A stretch of DNA of 64,000 nucleotides from Herbiconiux sp. (GTDB lineage Bacteria > Actinomycetota > Actinomycetes > Actinomycetales > Microbacteriaceae), in NCBI RefSeq assembly GCF_023264895.1, contig NZ_JAHFUY010000021.1:19641-83640 (forward strand). The letters are read 5' to 3'. The notes below the pieces were generated by a model. That model was not told where the DNA came from, ran no database searches, and saw nothing but the letters and a program-made list of their open reading frames with translations. Shown one piece after another: positions 16,251 to 24,073 of this stretch. The position numbers were made by a program, and so were the translations under genes. Each line of letters opens with the position of its first letter. The stretch's first letter is position 1.

Positions 16251-17337
16251 ATGAAAGCATCAGTCGTCCGCGAGTTCGGCGGAGGGTTCCACACCGAAGA
16301 CGTCACCCTGTCCGATCCGGTCGGTCGCGAGGTGCTCGTCGAGGTGAAGGCGTCGGGCCTCTGCCACAGCGACGAGCTCGCCCAGTCCACCAATCTCGGC
16401 TTCGACGTGCCGGTGGTCTTCGGCCACGAGGTCGCGGGAATCGTGACGGCCATCGGCGATCAGGTCAGGGACGTCGCGGTCGGCGACCATGTCGTCGGAT
16501 GCCTCGTGCAGTACTGCGGCGCCTGCATCCAGTGCCTCACCGGCAGCGTCAATCTCTGCCTCCACCCCGAGGCCACGGTCCGTGAGAACCGGATCACCGA
16601 CGGCGAAGGCCGTGAGGTCAACCAGGGCATGGGGCTCGGCGGCTTCGCCGAGTACGCGCTCATCCATGAGAACCAGCTCGCCAAGGTCCCGGATGCCATG
16701 CCGTTCCCGCAGGCCGCCCTGCTCGGCTGCGGTGTCGTCACCGGCGCCGGCGCCGTCATGAACACCGCCAAGGTGCAGCCCGGCCAGACCGTGGCCATCA
16801 TCGGCACCGGCGGCGTGGGCACGAACGCCATCAGCGGCGCTGTCATCGCGGGCGCCAGCAGGATCATCGCGATCGACGTCGCCGACGACAAGCTCACGAA
16901 CGCGCGTCACTTCGGGGCGACCGACACGGTCAACTCGCGTGAGGTCGACGCCGTCCAGGCCGTCAAGGACCTCACGGGCGGCCTCGGCGCCGACTTCGTG
17001 TTCGACTTCGTGGGAGCACCCGGCGTCACCCGATCCGGATTCGACATGCTCGCGCAGGGCGGCGGCCTCTACCTGATCGGCGTGCTCGACCCCACCAACA
17101 GCATCGAGCTCTCGTCGTTCGAGCTCCTCGGCGGCCGCAAGCGCGTGGAGGGCGTCTACATGGGCTGGCTCGACCAACCCGAAGCGCGACATCCCCATGA
17201 TCGCGGAGCTCTACCTGCAGGGCCGCTACAAGCTCGACGAACTCGTCTCCAAGGAGATCTCGATCGACGAGATCCAGGCCGGCTACGCCTCCCTCCGCGA
17301 CCCGAAGATCAACCGCGTGGTGATCACGAGCTTCTGA
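16251..17337 (+). pseudogene. Zinc-dependent alcohol dehydrogenase, frameshifted by a 4-bp duplication
   Basis: Class III/NDMA-dependent-like medium-chain dehydrogenase. The zinc-site segments SGLCHSDEL and VFGHEVAGIV, a structural-zinc Cys cluster (VQYCGACIQCLTGSVNLC) and the NAD loop IIGTGGVGTNAISGA are intact. At 17163-17170 the tetranucleotide GGCT occurs twice in tandem. Removing one copy restores the expected GVYMGSTNPKRDIPMI and a natural end at 17337 (INRVVITSF). As sequenced, the frame runs into unrelated codons and stops at 17378. About 35-40 C-terminal residues are lost, so activity is doubtful unless this is an assembly or sequencing artefact. It is divergent from a TetR gene. Confidence 0.82.
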
Positions 17338-17346
17338 CGCCCCCGG

Positions 17347-17374
17347 CCTGTGGAGATCATGCGTTCTCCACAGG
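17347..17374 (+). terminator. Hairpin after alcohol dehydrogenase gene
   Basis: Perfect 10-bp stem CCTGTGGAGA / TCTCCACAGG with an 8-base loop, nine bases after the natural stop at 17337. Only a weak T-containing tail follows, so termination efficiency is uncertain. Confidence 0.5.
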
Positions 17375-17423
17375 TTAGAGGTGGAAGGCGGTCAGGAGAG
17401 CCCCAGCATCGTAGGGTGCCGCA

Positions 17424-17927
17424 ATGGTTGCATCGGCGAAGTTCTGGGCGAGGGCGAAGCCTGCGCGGTCCCACGCTGCGGTCAGCGTCCTAGGCCTGAC
17501 CGTCGGTTTCGGGGCGCGCAGCTTCCTTCCTCCGTTCGTCATCGACGACGAGTTGTGGCGGGAGATGCTGGCGGGCCCTCCGCTCGGCGGGGCATTCGCG
17601 GTGGTGGCCGCATCCATCGCCTTCTTCCCTGCGTTCCGTTCGACTCGCATCGCTCGAGAGAATGCGGCCCGGGAGCAGTGGTGGAAGCGGGCGGAGTGGG
17701 CACTTGCCCAAGCTGGTTCTGACAGTCGCAGCGGCCGGGAGGTGGCCAACGACGCTCTTGTGGCCCTGTCCGAAGAAGCGACTCGCATGGAGTTCAGGAT
17801 GATCTTCCGCACTATCGAGAACCTGCAGAGCGCCGCAGGCCTGGACGCCGGCGTCGAGCGCGAGGAAAATGAACGGCGGAGGAGGTACGTGCCATGGGTC
17901 AAGTCAGTGAAGGGTGGGCGCAGGTGA
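17424..17927 (+). CDS. Hypothetical protein with N-terminal membrane segments
   Basis: 167 residues, family not recognised. Two N-terminal hydrophobic stretches (AAVSVLGLTVGFGARSFL and GGAFAVVAASIAFFPAF) are followed by a charged helical domain rich in Arg and Glu (TRIARENAAREQWWKRAEWALAQ and ENLQSAAGLDAGVEREENERR). It looks like a membrane-anchored cytoplasmic helical protein. Its 3' end overlaps the next small gene in another frame, indicating coupled translation. Confidence 0.65.
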   Translation: MVASAKFWARAKPARSHAAVSVLGLTVGFGARSFLPPFVIDDELWREMLAGPPLGGAFAVVAASIAFFPAFRSTRIARENAAREQWWKRAEWALAQAGSDSRSGREVANDALVALSEEATRMEFRMIFRTIENLQSAAGLDAGVEREENERRRRYVPWVKSVKGGRR

Positions 17928-18070
17928 GCAGCCTGCAGCGCCGCATCGCCGCCGGCCAGGCCGAACCGATCAGTGATCGAGAACGAGCTCAGCTCCAAGA
18001 GCTGCGCGAGGTCTACATCCGCCGTTTCGGCACCGAGCCCGACTCCCCTCAGAACCCCGAGCCCGCCTGA
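17894..18070 (+). CDS. Small helical hypothetical protein (58 aa)
   Basis: Not recognised. The ATG is preceded by an excellent GGAGG eight bases upstream that lies inside the previous gene, and the frames overlap by 34 bases. The product is soluble and strongly helical (SSLQRRIAAGQAEPISD, RAQLQELREVYIRRFG) with a Pro-rich end. The strong ribosome-binding site and the overlap argue that it is real. Confidence 0.6.
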   Translation: MGQVSEGWAQVSSLQRRIAAGQAEPISDRERAQLQELREVYIRRFGTEPDSPQNPEPA

Positions 18071-18149
18071 GTTTCCGCGAGGCTAGAGGTCGGGGCTAGC
18101 ACTCCGACCGCGTCGAGGCCTCCGCTGTCGATCCCTTCCGACGAGGCGC

Positions 18150-18620
18150 ATGCCGGTGCCACGCCGAAGAGGGCCAGACCGTGCTGCCACAGGTTCACAT
18201 CCGGATGCGCAGGAGCCGTCTCTGCTCGGCTGGGCGGTGCGCTCGGGAGCCATGATCGTGGCCGGCGCTGCGGTGATCGTCGGGAGCGCGAGCCTCCTGG
18301 GCCAGGCTCAGCCCACGCAGCCCGGCCCGTCGGACGACGCCCGCGCGAGCTGCGCCGCCTTGCAGGATGAGGTCGGATCGCCGACGACGACGGCCGCCGC
18401 GGAGAAGGCGGTGACCGACGCGGCGAAGGCAGCCGGATTCGACGTGGAACGCGAGGACACGAGCTCCGAGAGCGTCGTCGAACTCCCGAGCGGTGACACC
18501 ACGGTCACCGTCGACGTCGTGACCTGGACGGTGACGGACGGACCCGAGACCGTGGCCGCCTTCACCTGGACGACGAGCGGCTCGGTCCCCGGCCGCTTCA
18601 CCGGCACCTGCGCCGAGTGA
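18150..18620 (+). CDS. Hypothetical secreted or membrane-anchored protein
   Basis: 156 residues. One hydrophobic segment (SGAMIVAGAAVIVGSASLL, about residues 33-51) is followed by an extracellular-looking, Thr/Ser/Asp-rich domain with one Cys near each end (ASCAALQDE and FTGTCAE), which could form a disulphide. ATG 18150 has GAGG upstream; an internal ATG at 18252 would place the hydrophobic segment at the N-terminus as a signal peptide. Function unknown. Confidence 0.6.
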   Translation: MPVPRRRGPDRAATGSHPDAQEPSLLGWAVRSGAMIVAGAAVIVGSASLLGQAQPTQPGPSDDARASCAALQDEVGSPTTTAAAEKAVTDAAKAAGFDVEREDTSSESVVELPSGDTTVTVDVVTWTVTDGPETVAAFTWTTSGSVPGRFTGTCAE

Positions 18621-18707
18621 CCGTGGGCCGCCCGTCCGCCCGCCGCGTGCGCCGGTCGGCGCTGCGTCCCGCGGCGCCGGGGCGTACGCTCCCCCGTGGG
18701 GGTGGAC

Positions 18708-18989
18708 ATGAACGACGGCAGGAGCCTGATCCAGCAGCGGATCGCGATCAGCAGACGACGCACGATCGGCTTGGTGATCGTGGTGGTCGCGGCACTGTTC
18801 CTCGGAGTCGAAGCGGTTCTGCTCCTCACGGGCCCGCCCGACGGCGCCTTCCGATGGTTCACCTCCGTGGTGATGGTGGGGTGGCTCGCGGTAGGCATCT
18901 CCCAGCTGGTCGTCGCGCGGCGCCGTCGGAAGAGCTTCGAAGCAGAGCACGGGCCCGATGCCGGGATGCAGCGGCCGGTAGGACGGTGA
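18708..18989 (+). CDS. Small two-span membrane protein (93 aa)
   Basis: Unrecognised small membrane protein with two hydrophobic segments (TIGLVIVVVAALFLGVEAVL and WFTSVVMVGWLAVGISQLV), a basic N-terminus and a basic cytoplasmic loop RRRRKS. ATG 18708 has a GGGGGTGG purine stretch in front; GTG 18696 is an alternative. Confidence 0.6.
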   Translation: MNDGRSLIQQRIAISRRRTIGLVIVVVAALFLGVEAVLLLTGPPDGAFRWFTSVVMVGWLAVGISQLVVARRRRKSFEAEHGPDAGMQRPVGR

Positions 18990-18990
18990 C

Positions 18991-19008
18991 GGATCCGGAT
19001 CCGGATCC
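18991..19008. repeat. Three tandem GGATCC units (18-bp palindrome)
   Basis: GGATCC is repeated three times immediately after a stop codon at 18987-18989. The array is fully self-complementary, so it can form a short hairpin or cruciform and might act as a weak transcription terminator for the preceding small gene. Confidence 0.6.
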
Positions 19009-19127
19009 GGCGACAGGGCCGCATGGGGAGCCCTCCCCATCGCCCCGCGTGCCGTGAGCTCGTAGTGTCGGGGCAGCGCACGAGCCGCCCGGTCGGGCCG
19101 GTGCGACGACGCGGAGGGGGCGAGCGG

Positions 19128-19484
19128 ATGCGGGATCGGAGGTACGCGACGTCGGCCGGCGTGGTCGCGCTCGTCTGGCTCCTCGGCATCCTCCCGTCGG
19201 TGGTGGGCCTGTGGCTGCTCGGCATCACGAAGAGCGTCGCTCAGAGCGGGTTCGAGCACGAGGTCGGCTGGAGCATCCCGCAGGGCCTGCAGCCGGATGT
19301 GCTCCCCGGCACCCGCTTCAACCTCGTCGCGTCGTCGGTGACCTGGTGGGTGGGCATCGAGTCGTTCTGGGTCTGCCTCCTGGGTCTCCCGCTGGCCGCG
19401 ATGCTGCTCTGGATCCTGTCATCGCGTCGTCGCCCGCCGCTAGGCTCGACCCGCCAACCACCACCGGGGGAATCACTCACATGA
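19128..19484 (+). CDS. Small two-span membrane protein (118 aa)
   Basis: Two hydrophobic helices (VVALVWLLGILPSVVGLWLL and WVGIESFWVCLLGLPLAAML) flank an extracytoplasmic loop, and a basic, Pro-rich tail follows. ATG 19128 is chosen because GGAGGGGG lies close upstream and the preceding codons look non-coding. Its stop overlaps the ATG of the next gene (ATGA), suggesting an operon of small membrane proteins. Function unknown. Confidence 0.6.
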   Translation: MRDRRYATSAGVVALVWLLGILPSVVGLWLLGITKSVAQSGFEHEVGWSIPQGLQPDVLPGTRFNLVASSVTWWVGIESFWVCLLGLPLAAMLLWILSSRRRPPLGSTRQPPPGESLT

Positions 19485-19887
19485 CCATGAATCCGTACAC
19501 GCCTGCCACCCCGCCTCCAGGCGGCCAGCCCCTCGTGCGCTTCGGCGACATCTCGTTCACGGATCAGTGGGTCATCACCCCGCAGGGCACGTTCCCCTCG
19601 CGAACACCCAGATCTACATCACGGATCAGACCCGCACCGAACGCTTCATCCCCACCTGGGCCATCGTGCTCGCCGTGATCGGTTTCTTCTTCTTCCTCCT
19701 CGGGCTCCTCTTCCTTCTCGTCAAGGAGACCCGGGTCACCGGATTCATGCAGATCACCGTCACGAACGGCACCTTCACCTACCAGACGGGCGAGCCGGCC
19801 GGCTACAACCCCGCGGCCCAGCTCTACGAGCTCCAGACCCGCGCCAACTACGCCCGCGGCCTCGTAGCCCGAGCCGTCACCCAGTAG
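19481..19887 (+). pseudogene. Small membrane protein gene broken by a 1-base deletion
   Basis: The start is normal (MTMNPYTPATPPPGG, FGDISFTDQWVITPQGTFP), but at the C run 19594-19597 one base seems missing. One more C would continue as PLANTQIYITDQTRTERFIP, then a strong membrane helix (IVLAVIGFFFFLLGLLFLLV) and a beta-rich tail ending at 19887. As sequenced, the first frame stops at about 19678. Either the gene is broken or the C run was miscalled. The protein would be an N-terminally cytoplasmic single-span membrane protein of about 135 residues. Confidence 0.65.
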
Positions 19888-20749
19888 CTCCGCCCGGGCG
19901 CCCCACCGCCGCGCGGTTCTTCACGAGGAAGATGGCCGCGAGGGCGAGCACGACGTAGGCGATGCTGAAGAGGCCCGCGATGCTGAGCAGGCCCGAGGAG
20001 CCGGCGGCGGCGGAGTGGGTGTCGATGCCGCCACTGGCGAGGATGGTCGTGGGATCGGTCGCGGCGTGCAGCAGGATCACCCAGACCAGGCGGCCCGTGA
20101 CGCGCAGCGAGAGATACATCATCGCGCCGAAGCCGAAGGCGTAGACGACGGTGATCGCGACGGTCGCGACATCCTGCCCGCTCACGAGGTTGCCGGCATG
20201 GAGCAGCGCGAAGTAGAGCGACGAGAGCACGAAGACGAGCCGCTCGTGGTGGCCGCCGCCCCGGAGCATCCGGATGACGATCCCGCGGGTGGCGAGCTCC
20301 TCGGTGAGTCCGATGCAGAGGCCGAGGAAGAGGATCGCCAGCACCTGGGCCACCGACCACGCCGACCACTGGGTGGCCACGAGTCGTACGACGATCGGGA
20401 TGAGCACCAGCACGACGGCGACCCACATCCACGCCCGCCCCTCGACCGGCTGCCGGGCGAAGAGCGGGCGGACCCAGCCGAGCGACCGCGCGAACAGCAG
20501 CAGGACGAGCCCCGCGAGAAGTATCGGCACCGCCACCCCGAAGAGCACGCTGAGCGGCGTGGAGAGGATGTCGTCGCGCACGACCAGGCCGGCGGCAAGA
20601 GTCGTGACGGCAAGTCCGATGAGCTGGTAGACGCCCCAGTAGACGGCGATGAAGAGCAGCGCCTTCCACCAGGTGCCCGCGTTCCAGAACCGGGCCCAGG
20701 CGGATCGGGGCTCCCGCTCCTGATCGACTTCGAGTCCGTGTTCCGTCAT
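19877..20749 (-). CDS. CPBP-family intramembrane glutamic endopeptidase-like protein
   Basis: 290 residues with about eight membrane segments. CPBP/ABI motifs are visible: EELATRG (motif 1, the EExxxR glutamates, about residue 160), FALLHAGN (motif 2 with catalytic His) and LLHAATDP (motif 3). Family members are Rce1-like membrane proteases or bacteriocin self-immunity proteins. ATG 20749 gives a soluble N-terminal tail before the first helix. It converges with the small membrane-protein gene (11-base overlap). Confidence 0.8.
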   Translation of the reverse strand: MTEHGLEVDQEREPRSAWARFWNAGTWWKALLFIAVYWGVYQLIGLAVTTLAAGLVVRDDILSTPLSVLFGVAVPILLAGLVLLLFARSLGWVRPLFARQPVEGRAWMWVAVVLVLIPIVVRLVATQWSAWSVAQVLAILFLGLCIGLTEELATRGIVIRMLRGGGHHERLVFVLSSLYFALLHAGNLVSGQDVATVAITVVYAFGFGAMMYLSLRVTGRLVWVILLHAATDPTTILASGGIDTHSAAAGSSGLLSIAGLFSIAYVVLALAAIFLVKNRAAVGRPGGATG

Positions 20750-20843
20750 GACGCCCCCGTTCGTCGTCCCTCCCGTAGGACGTCGAAACCAGCCTAGGGG
20801 GGCGCGCTGCTTGCGCTGCGCTCCGCGAAGTCGTAGTCTCCTC

Positions 20844-20873
20844 GTTAGTAGACGTACTAGTTCGTCTACTAAC
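20844..20873. promoter_or_regulatory. Perfect 11-bp inverted repeat upstream of the flavoprotein operon
   Basis: GTTAGTAGACG (20844-20854) and CGTCTACTAAC (20863-20873) are exact complements separated by eight bases. The repeat lies 18 bases before the first GTG of the operon that ends in a TetR gene. Length and symmetry fit a TetR-family operator overlapping the promoter, so autoregulation of the operon by the TetR encoded at 23358-23954 is likely. Confidence 0.6.
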
Positions 20874-20891
20874 ACCGAAGAGAAAGATGCC

Positions 20892-21452
20892 GTGACCGAT
20901 CTCACCGCGGCTCCCCCCGCCCAGGGCTACGCACTCCGCCGCCTCTACTTCATCCGCTTCGCGTTCGCCCTCGTCTGGGCGGGCGTGCTCATCGCGACCG
21001 CCGCCGCCCAGGGCCCGCTGCTCACCGTGCTCGTCGTGGTCTACCCCCTCGTCGACGCGGCTTCCGTCGCCTGGCAGCTCCGCTCCGAGGGCAAGGGCGC
21101 ATCACCCCGGATCGCCGAGACCCTCAACATCGTGCTGAGCCTCGCCGCCGCGATCGGGCTCGGCATCCTCTCGACCATCTCCGTCGGAGCGGTCCTCGCC
21201 GGCTGGGGCGTCTGGGCGATCCTGTCCGGCATCACCCAGCTCGTCACGGCACTCCTGCGCCGCAGCGCCGGCGGCCAGATCCCCCTCGTCGTCAGCGGAG
21301 CGATCTCCGTGCTCGCCGGAGCCGCATTCCTGGCCTCGGGACTCCAGGGTGGTTCGAGCGCCATCGGGATCGGCGGCTACGCCGTCCTCGGTGGCATCTT
21401 CTTCCTCATCGCCGCCATCCGCCTCAGCGTGGTCCTGCGGAGGAACGCATGA
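20892..21452 (+). CDS. DUF308/HdeD-like membrane protein
   Basis: 186 residues with about six short hydrophobic helices. The repeated Gly/Ala-rich pairs (VLAGWGVWAILSGITQLVTALLRR, VVSGAISVLAGAAFLASGL and GGIFFLIAAIRLSV) have the look of the DUF308 (HdeD-like) family. It is the first gene of a TetR-controlled operon. The GTG start follows the operator palindrome closely, and its stop overlaps the ATG of the reductase gene (ATGA). Function in the operon unknown. Confidence 0.68.
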   Translation: MTDLTAAPPAQGYALRRLYFIRFAFALVWAGVLIATAAAQGPLLTVLVVVYPLVDAASVAWQLRSEGKGASPRIAETLNIVLSLAAAIGLGILSTISVGAVLAGWGVWAILSGITQLVTALLRRSAGGQIPLVVSGAISVLAGAAFLASGLQGGSSAIGIGGYAVLGGIFFLIAAIRLSVVLRRNA

Positions 21453-22879
21453 ACGCCGCGTCGGAACCCGACAGCGACTACGACTACGACTACGACCTGA
21501 TCGTGATCGGCGCGGGCCCGGTGGGCGAGAACGTCGCCGACTACGCCGCCCGCAAGGGCGTCAGGGTCGCGATCGTGGAAGCAGAGCTCGTGGGCGGCGA
21601 ATGCTCCTACTGGGCGTGCATGCCGTCGAAGGCGCTGCTGCGGAGCGGGCACGCCCTCCGCGCCGCCCAGCGTCTCGCCGGCTCCCGCGAAGCCGTCACG
21701 GGCGCCCTCGACCCGGCCGCCGTGCTGGCACGCCGCACCGAGTTCACGAGCAACTGGAACGACGACGGCCAGGTCGGCTGGCTCGACTCCGTCGGCGTCG
21801 CACTGATCCGCGGCCGGGGCCGGCTGGCCGGCCCTCGCCAGGTCGCCGTGGGCGACCGCATCCACACCGCGAAGGCCGTCGCCATCGCCACCGGCTCCGT
21901 GCCCGTCCTCCCCCCGATCCCCGGGCTCGCCGAGGCGGGCGCGTGGGGAACCCGGGAGGCGACCTCGGCCGATCACGTTCCGACGAGCCTCGCCGTCATC
22001 GGCGGCGGCGTCGCCGGCACCGAGCTGGCCTTCGCCTTCGCGTCGCTCGGCTCGCAGGTCACCCTGCTGTCGAGGGATCCGCTGCTCGCCCGCGAAGAGC
22101 CGTTCGTCGGCGAGCTGGTCGCGGCAGCCGCCACGGCCGAGGGCATCGACGTGCGCACCGGAGTGGGCTTCGACCGGGTCGACCGCGACGCCGACGGAAC
22201 CGTCCGCATCGCGCTCGCCGACGGCACCGAGGTGACCGCCGCCGAGGTGCTCGTCTCCACCGGCCGCCGCCCGAGCACCGACGATCTGGGGCTGGACGCC
22301 GTGGGCATCCCGGCCGGCCGCGCCCTCGAGGTCGACGAGACCATGCTCGTCCGCGGCACCGACTGGCTCTACGGCGTCGGCGACGTGAACGGGCGCGCGC
22401 TGCTCACCCACCAGGGCAAGTACCAGGCGCGCGCCGCAGGCGAGGCCATCGCCGCCCGCCTCGCCGGTGATCCCGTCGACGACGGAGCGTGGGGACTGCA
22501 CGCGGCGACCGCCGACCAGGCCGCGGTCCCCCGCGTCGTGTTCACGGATCCCGAGGTCGCCGCCGTCGGACTCACCGAGGCGCAGGCCCGCGAGCGCCGC
22601 CACGACATCCGCACGGTCGAGTACGACATCGGCTGGGTCGCCGGCGCCAAGCTGCACGCCGACGGCTACACCGGCCGGGCGAAGCTCGTCGTCGACGAGG
22701 AGCGTGGAGTCATCGTCGGCGCCACCTTCGTGGGCCAGGACGTCGCCGAGCTGCTGCACTCGGCCACGATCGCCATCGTCGGGGAGGTTCCCCTCGAGCG
22801 ACTCTGGCACGCCGTGCCCGCCTACCCCACCATCAGCGAGATCTGGCTGCGCCTGCTCGAGACGTACGGCAGGCCCTGA
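21449..22879 (+). CDS. FAD-dependent pyridine nucleotide-disulfide oxidoreductase
   Basis: 476 residues of the class I disulfide reductase family (lipoamide dehydrogenase / mercuric reductase type). FAD loop VIGAGPVGENVA lies near residue 20, and the redox-active CX4C is in GGECSYWACMPSKALL. The NAD(P) loop is AVIGGGVAGTELAFAFASLG, and FVGQDVAELLHSATIAI is in the dimer domain. The usual C-terminal HPT(x)E catalytic His motif is only partly recognisable in VPAYPTISEIW, where the HPT His is Tyr, so it is probably not a lipoamide dehydrogenase. The acidic N-terminus repeats Asp-Tyr (DYDYDYD). Second gene of the TetR-linked operon, possibly for quinone or electrophile detoxification. Confidence 0.87.
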   Translation: MNAASEPDSDYDYDYDLIVIGAGPVGENVADYAARKGVRVAIVEAELVGGECSYWACMPSKALLRSGHALRAAQRLAGSREAVTGALDPAAVLARRTEFTSNWNDDGQVGWLDSVGVALIRGRGRLAGPRQVAVGDRIHTAKAVAIATGSVPVLPPIPGLAEAGAWGTREATSADHVPTSLAVIGGGVAGTELAFAFASLGSQVTLLSRDPLLAREEPFVGELVAAAATAEGIDVRTGVGFDRVDRDADGTVRIALADGTEVTAAEVLVSTGRRPSTDDLGLDAVGIPAGRALEVDETMLVRGTDWLYGVGDVNGRALLTHQGKYQARAAGEAIAARLAGDPVDDGAWGLHAATADQAAVPRVVFTDPEVAAVGLTEAQARERRHDIRTVEYDIGWVAGAKLHADGYTGRAKLVVDEERGVIVGATFVGQDVAELLHSATIAIVGEVPLERLWHAVPAYPTISEIWLRLLETYGRP

Positions 22880-22930
22880 CCGCAGCGTCACCCCACCATC
22901 CCACCCACAGAACACGAACAAGGAGACACC

Positions 22931-23239
22931 ATGACCACCACGATCGAGATCATCATCGACAACCTCGACGACACCGAGGCGTTCGAGCAGGCGCTGCCCG
23001 ACCTGCTCGAGAAGGCGCGCGCCCTGCCCGGCCTCCGCGGCCTCGAGTCCGGCCGCGTCTGGCCCAAGGACGACGGCACCCCCACCCCCGCCTACCGCAC
23101 CCTCGCCCTCTCCTTCGACGGCTACACCGAAGCCTCCGCGGCCGCCGCGTCGCCCGAGGGGCAGGCCTTCTTCGGCACGGTCGTCGGTGCCACCGGCGGC
23201 AGGATCACCGGACTCTTCCTCGACGTCGAGTCGGTGTGA
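22931..23239 (+). CDS. Small dimeric alpha/beta-barrel (EthD/ABM-like) protein
   Basis: 102 residues. The layout of beta strand, long helix and beta strands (TIEIIIDNLDDTEAFEQALPDLLEKA, YRTLALSFDGYTEASAAAAS, EGQAFFGTVVGATGG) fits the ferredoxin-like dimeric alpha/beta barrel of EthD or antibiotic-biosynthesis monooxygenase-type proteins, but no catalytic motif decides. AAGGAG stands seven bases upstream of ATG. It follows the flavoprotein gene and probably acts with it on a small organic compound. Confidence 0.65.
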   Translation: MTTTIEIIIDNLDDTEAFEQALPDLLEKARALPGLRGLESGRVWPKDDGTPTPAYRTLALSFDGYTEASAAAASPEGQAFFGTVVGATGGRITGLFLDVESV

Positions 23240-23260
23240 GCGACTGACAGCACCCACGAG

Positions 23261-23295
23261 CGCCGTGCTCCGGATCCTCGATCCGTGGCACGGCG
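23261..23295 (+). terminator. Two-tier hairpin before the TetR gene
   Basis: Outer stem CGCCGTGC / GCACGGCG and inner stem CGGATC / GATCCG are separated by a 2-base internal loop and close on a 3-base loop. It lies between the small barrel-protein gene and the TetR gene. With only TTCC following, it could be an attenuator or RNA-processing site that lowers TetR expression, rather than a full terminator. Confidence 0.45.
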
Positions 23296-23357
23296 TTCCG
23301 GTGGGCATAGCCTTGACGGTGAGCACGCCGTCACCCGAGCGGCGAGAGAGGCCGGAC

Positions 23358-23954
23358 GTGACCGAGACCGCCACCGCCGCACCCGTCGGCCGGGGCCATG
23401 AGGGGGCCGCCCGCAAGCGCATCCTCGATGCCGCCGCCGACCTGTTCTACTCCCACGGCATCCGCGGCACCAGCGCCGACCGGATCATCGAGGCGGCCGG
23501 CATCACGAAGGTCACCTTCTACCGCCACTTCCGCACCAAGACCGACCTCGCGGTGGCCTACCTCGAGCAGCAGGCCGCGGCCGAGCGCGGTGCCTTCGAC
23601 GCCGCCCGCGCCGACGTCGACCCCGCGGGTGCGCTGCAGAACATCGCCCGCCTGATCGGCACCATGAGCTGTCTGCCCGGTTTCCGAGGCTGCGCCTTCA
23701 TCAACGCTGCCGCCGAGACCCCCGACGCAGATGATCCCGTGCGAGTGGTCGTCGATGCGCATCGCACCTGGACCCGCGACATGTTCGCCGGCATCGCCGC
23801 CGCGGCGCAGGTGCCCGACCCCGACAAGACCGCCCGCCAGCTCCTGATGCTCCGCGACGGCGCCATGGTGGGCGGCTACCTCGGCGAGCCCGACGAGATC
23901 AGCGACACCCTCCAGGCCGCCTACCTCGACGCCCTCGCCGCCGCCCGCTCCTGA
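23358..23954 (+). CDS. TetR-family transcriptional regulator
   Basis: 198 residues. The DNA-binding domain is well conserved (KRILDAAADLFYSHGIRG, SADRIIEAAGITKVTFYRHF, KTDLAVAYLE). The ligand domain contains GFRGCAFINAAAETPD, common in TetR members that sense aromatic or electrophilic ligands. GTG 23358 is chosen because the upstream codons do not look coding and GAGAGG lies nearby. As last gene of the operon it probably binds the 11-bp inverted repeat at 20844-20873 and controls all four genes. Confidence 0.87.
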   Translation: MTETATAAPVGRGHEGAARKRILDAAADLFYSHGIRGTSADRIIEAAGITKVTFYRHFRTKTDLAVAYLEQQAAAERGAFDAARADVDPAGALQNIARLIGTMSCLPGFRGCAFINAAAETPDADDPVRVVVDAHRTWTRDMFAGIAAAAQVPDPDKTARQLLMLRDGAMVGGYLGEPDEISDTLQAAYLDALAAARS

Positions 23955-24036
23955 GGCTCAGACCCCGAGTCGCGGCAGCGCTCGGCGGCCGCAGCGCCTC
24001 GATGACGCCGGTGTGGCAGTGCCGGTCGTGCCGGGT

Positions 24037-24067
24037 TTGACCCTCCCCCTAGGGGAGAGGGGATGCT
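24037..24067 (+). promoter_or_regulatory. MerR-type promoter with 19-bp spacer and dyad; leaderless start
   Basis: TTGACC (-35, 24037-24042) and GATGCT (-10, 24062-24067) are separated by 19 bases, the over-long spacing typical of MerR-regulated promoters. The spacer contains the perfect dyad CTCCCC-CTA-GGGGAG (24043-24057). A transcript starting about seven bases after the -10 would begin at the ATG (24074), so the mRNA is probably leaderless; no Shine-Dalgarno fits. Confidence 0.6.
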
Positions 24068-24073
24068 GGACTC

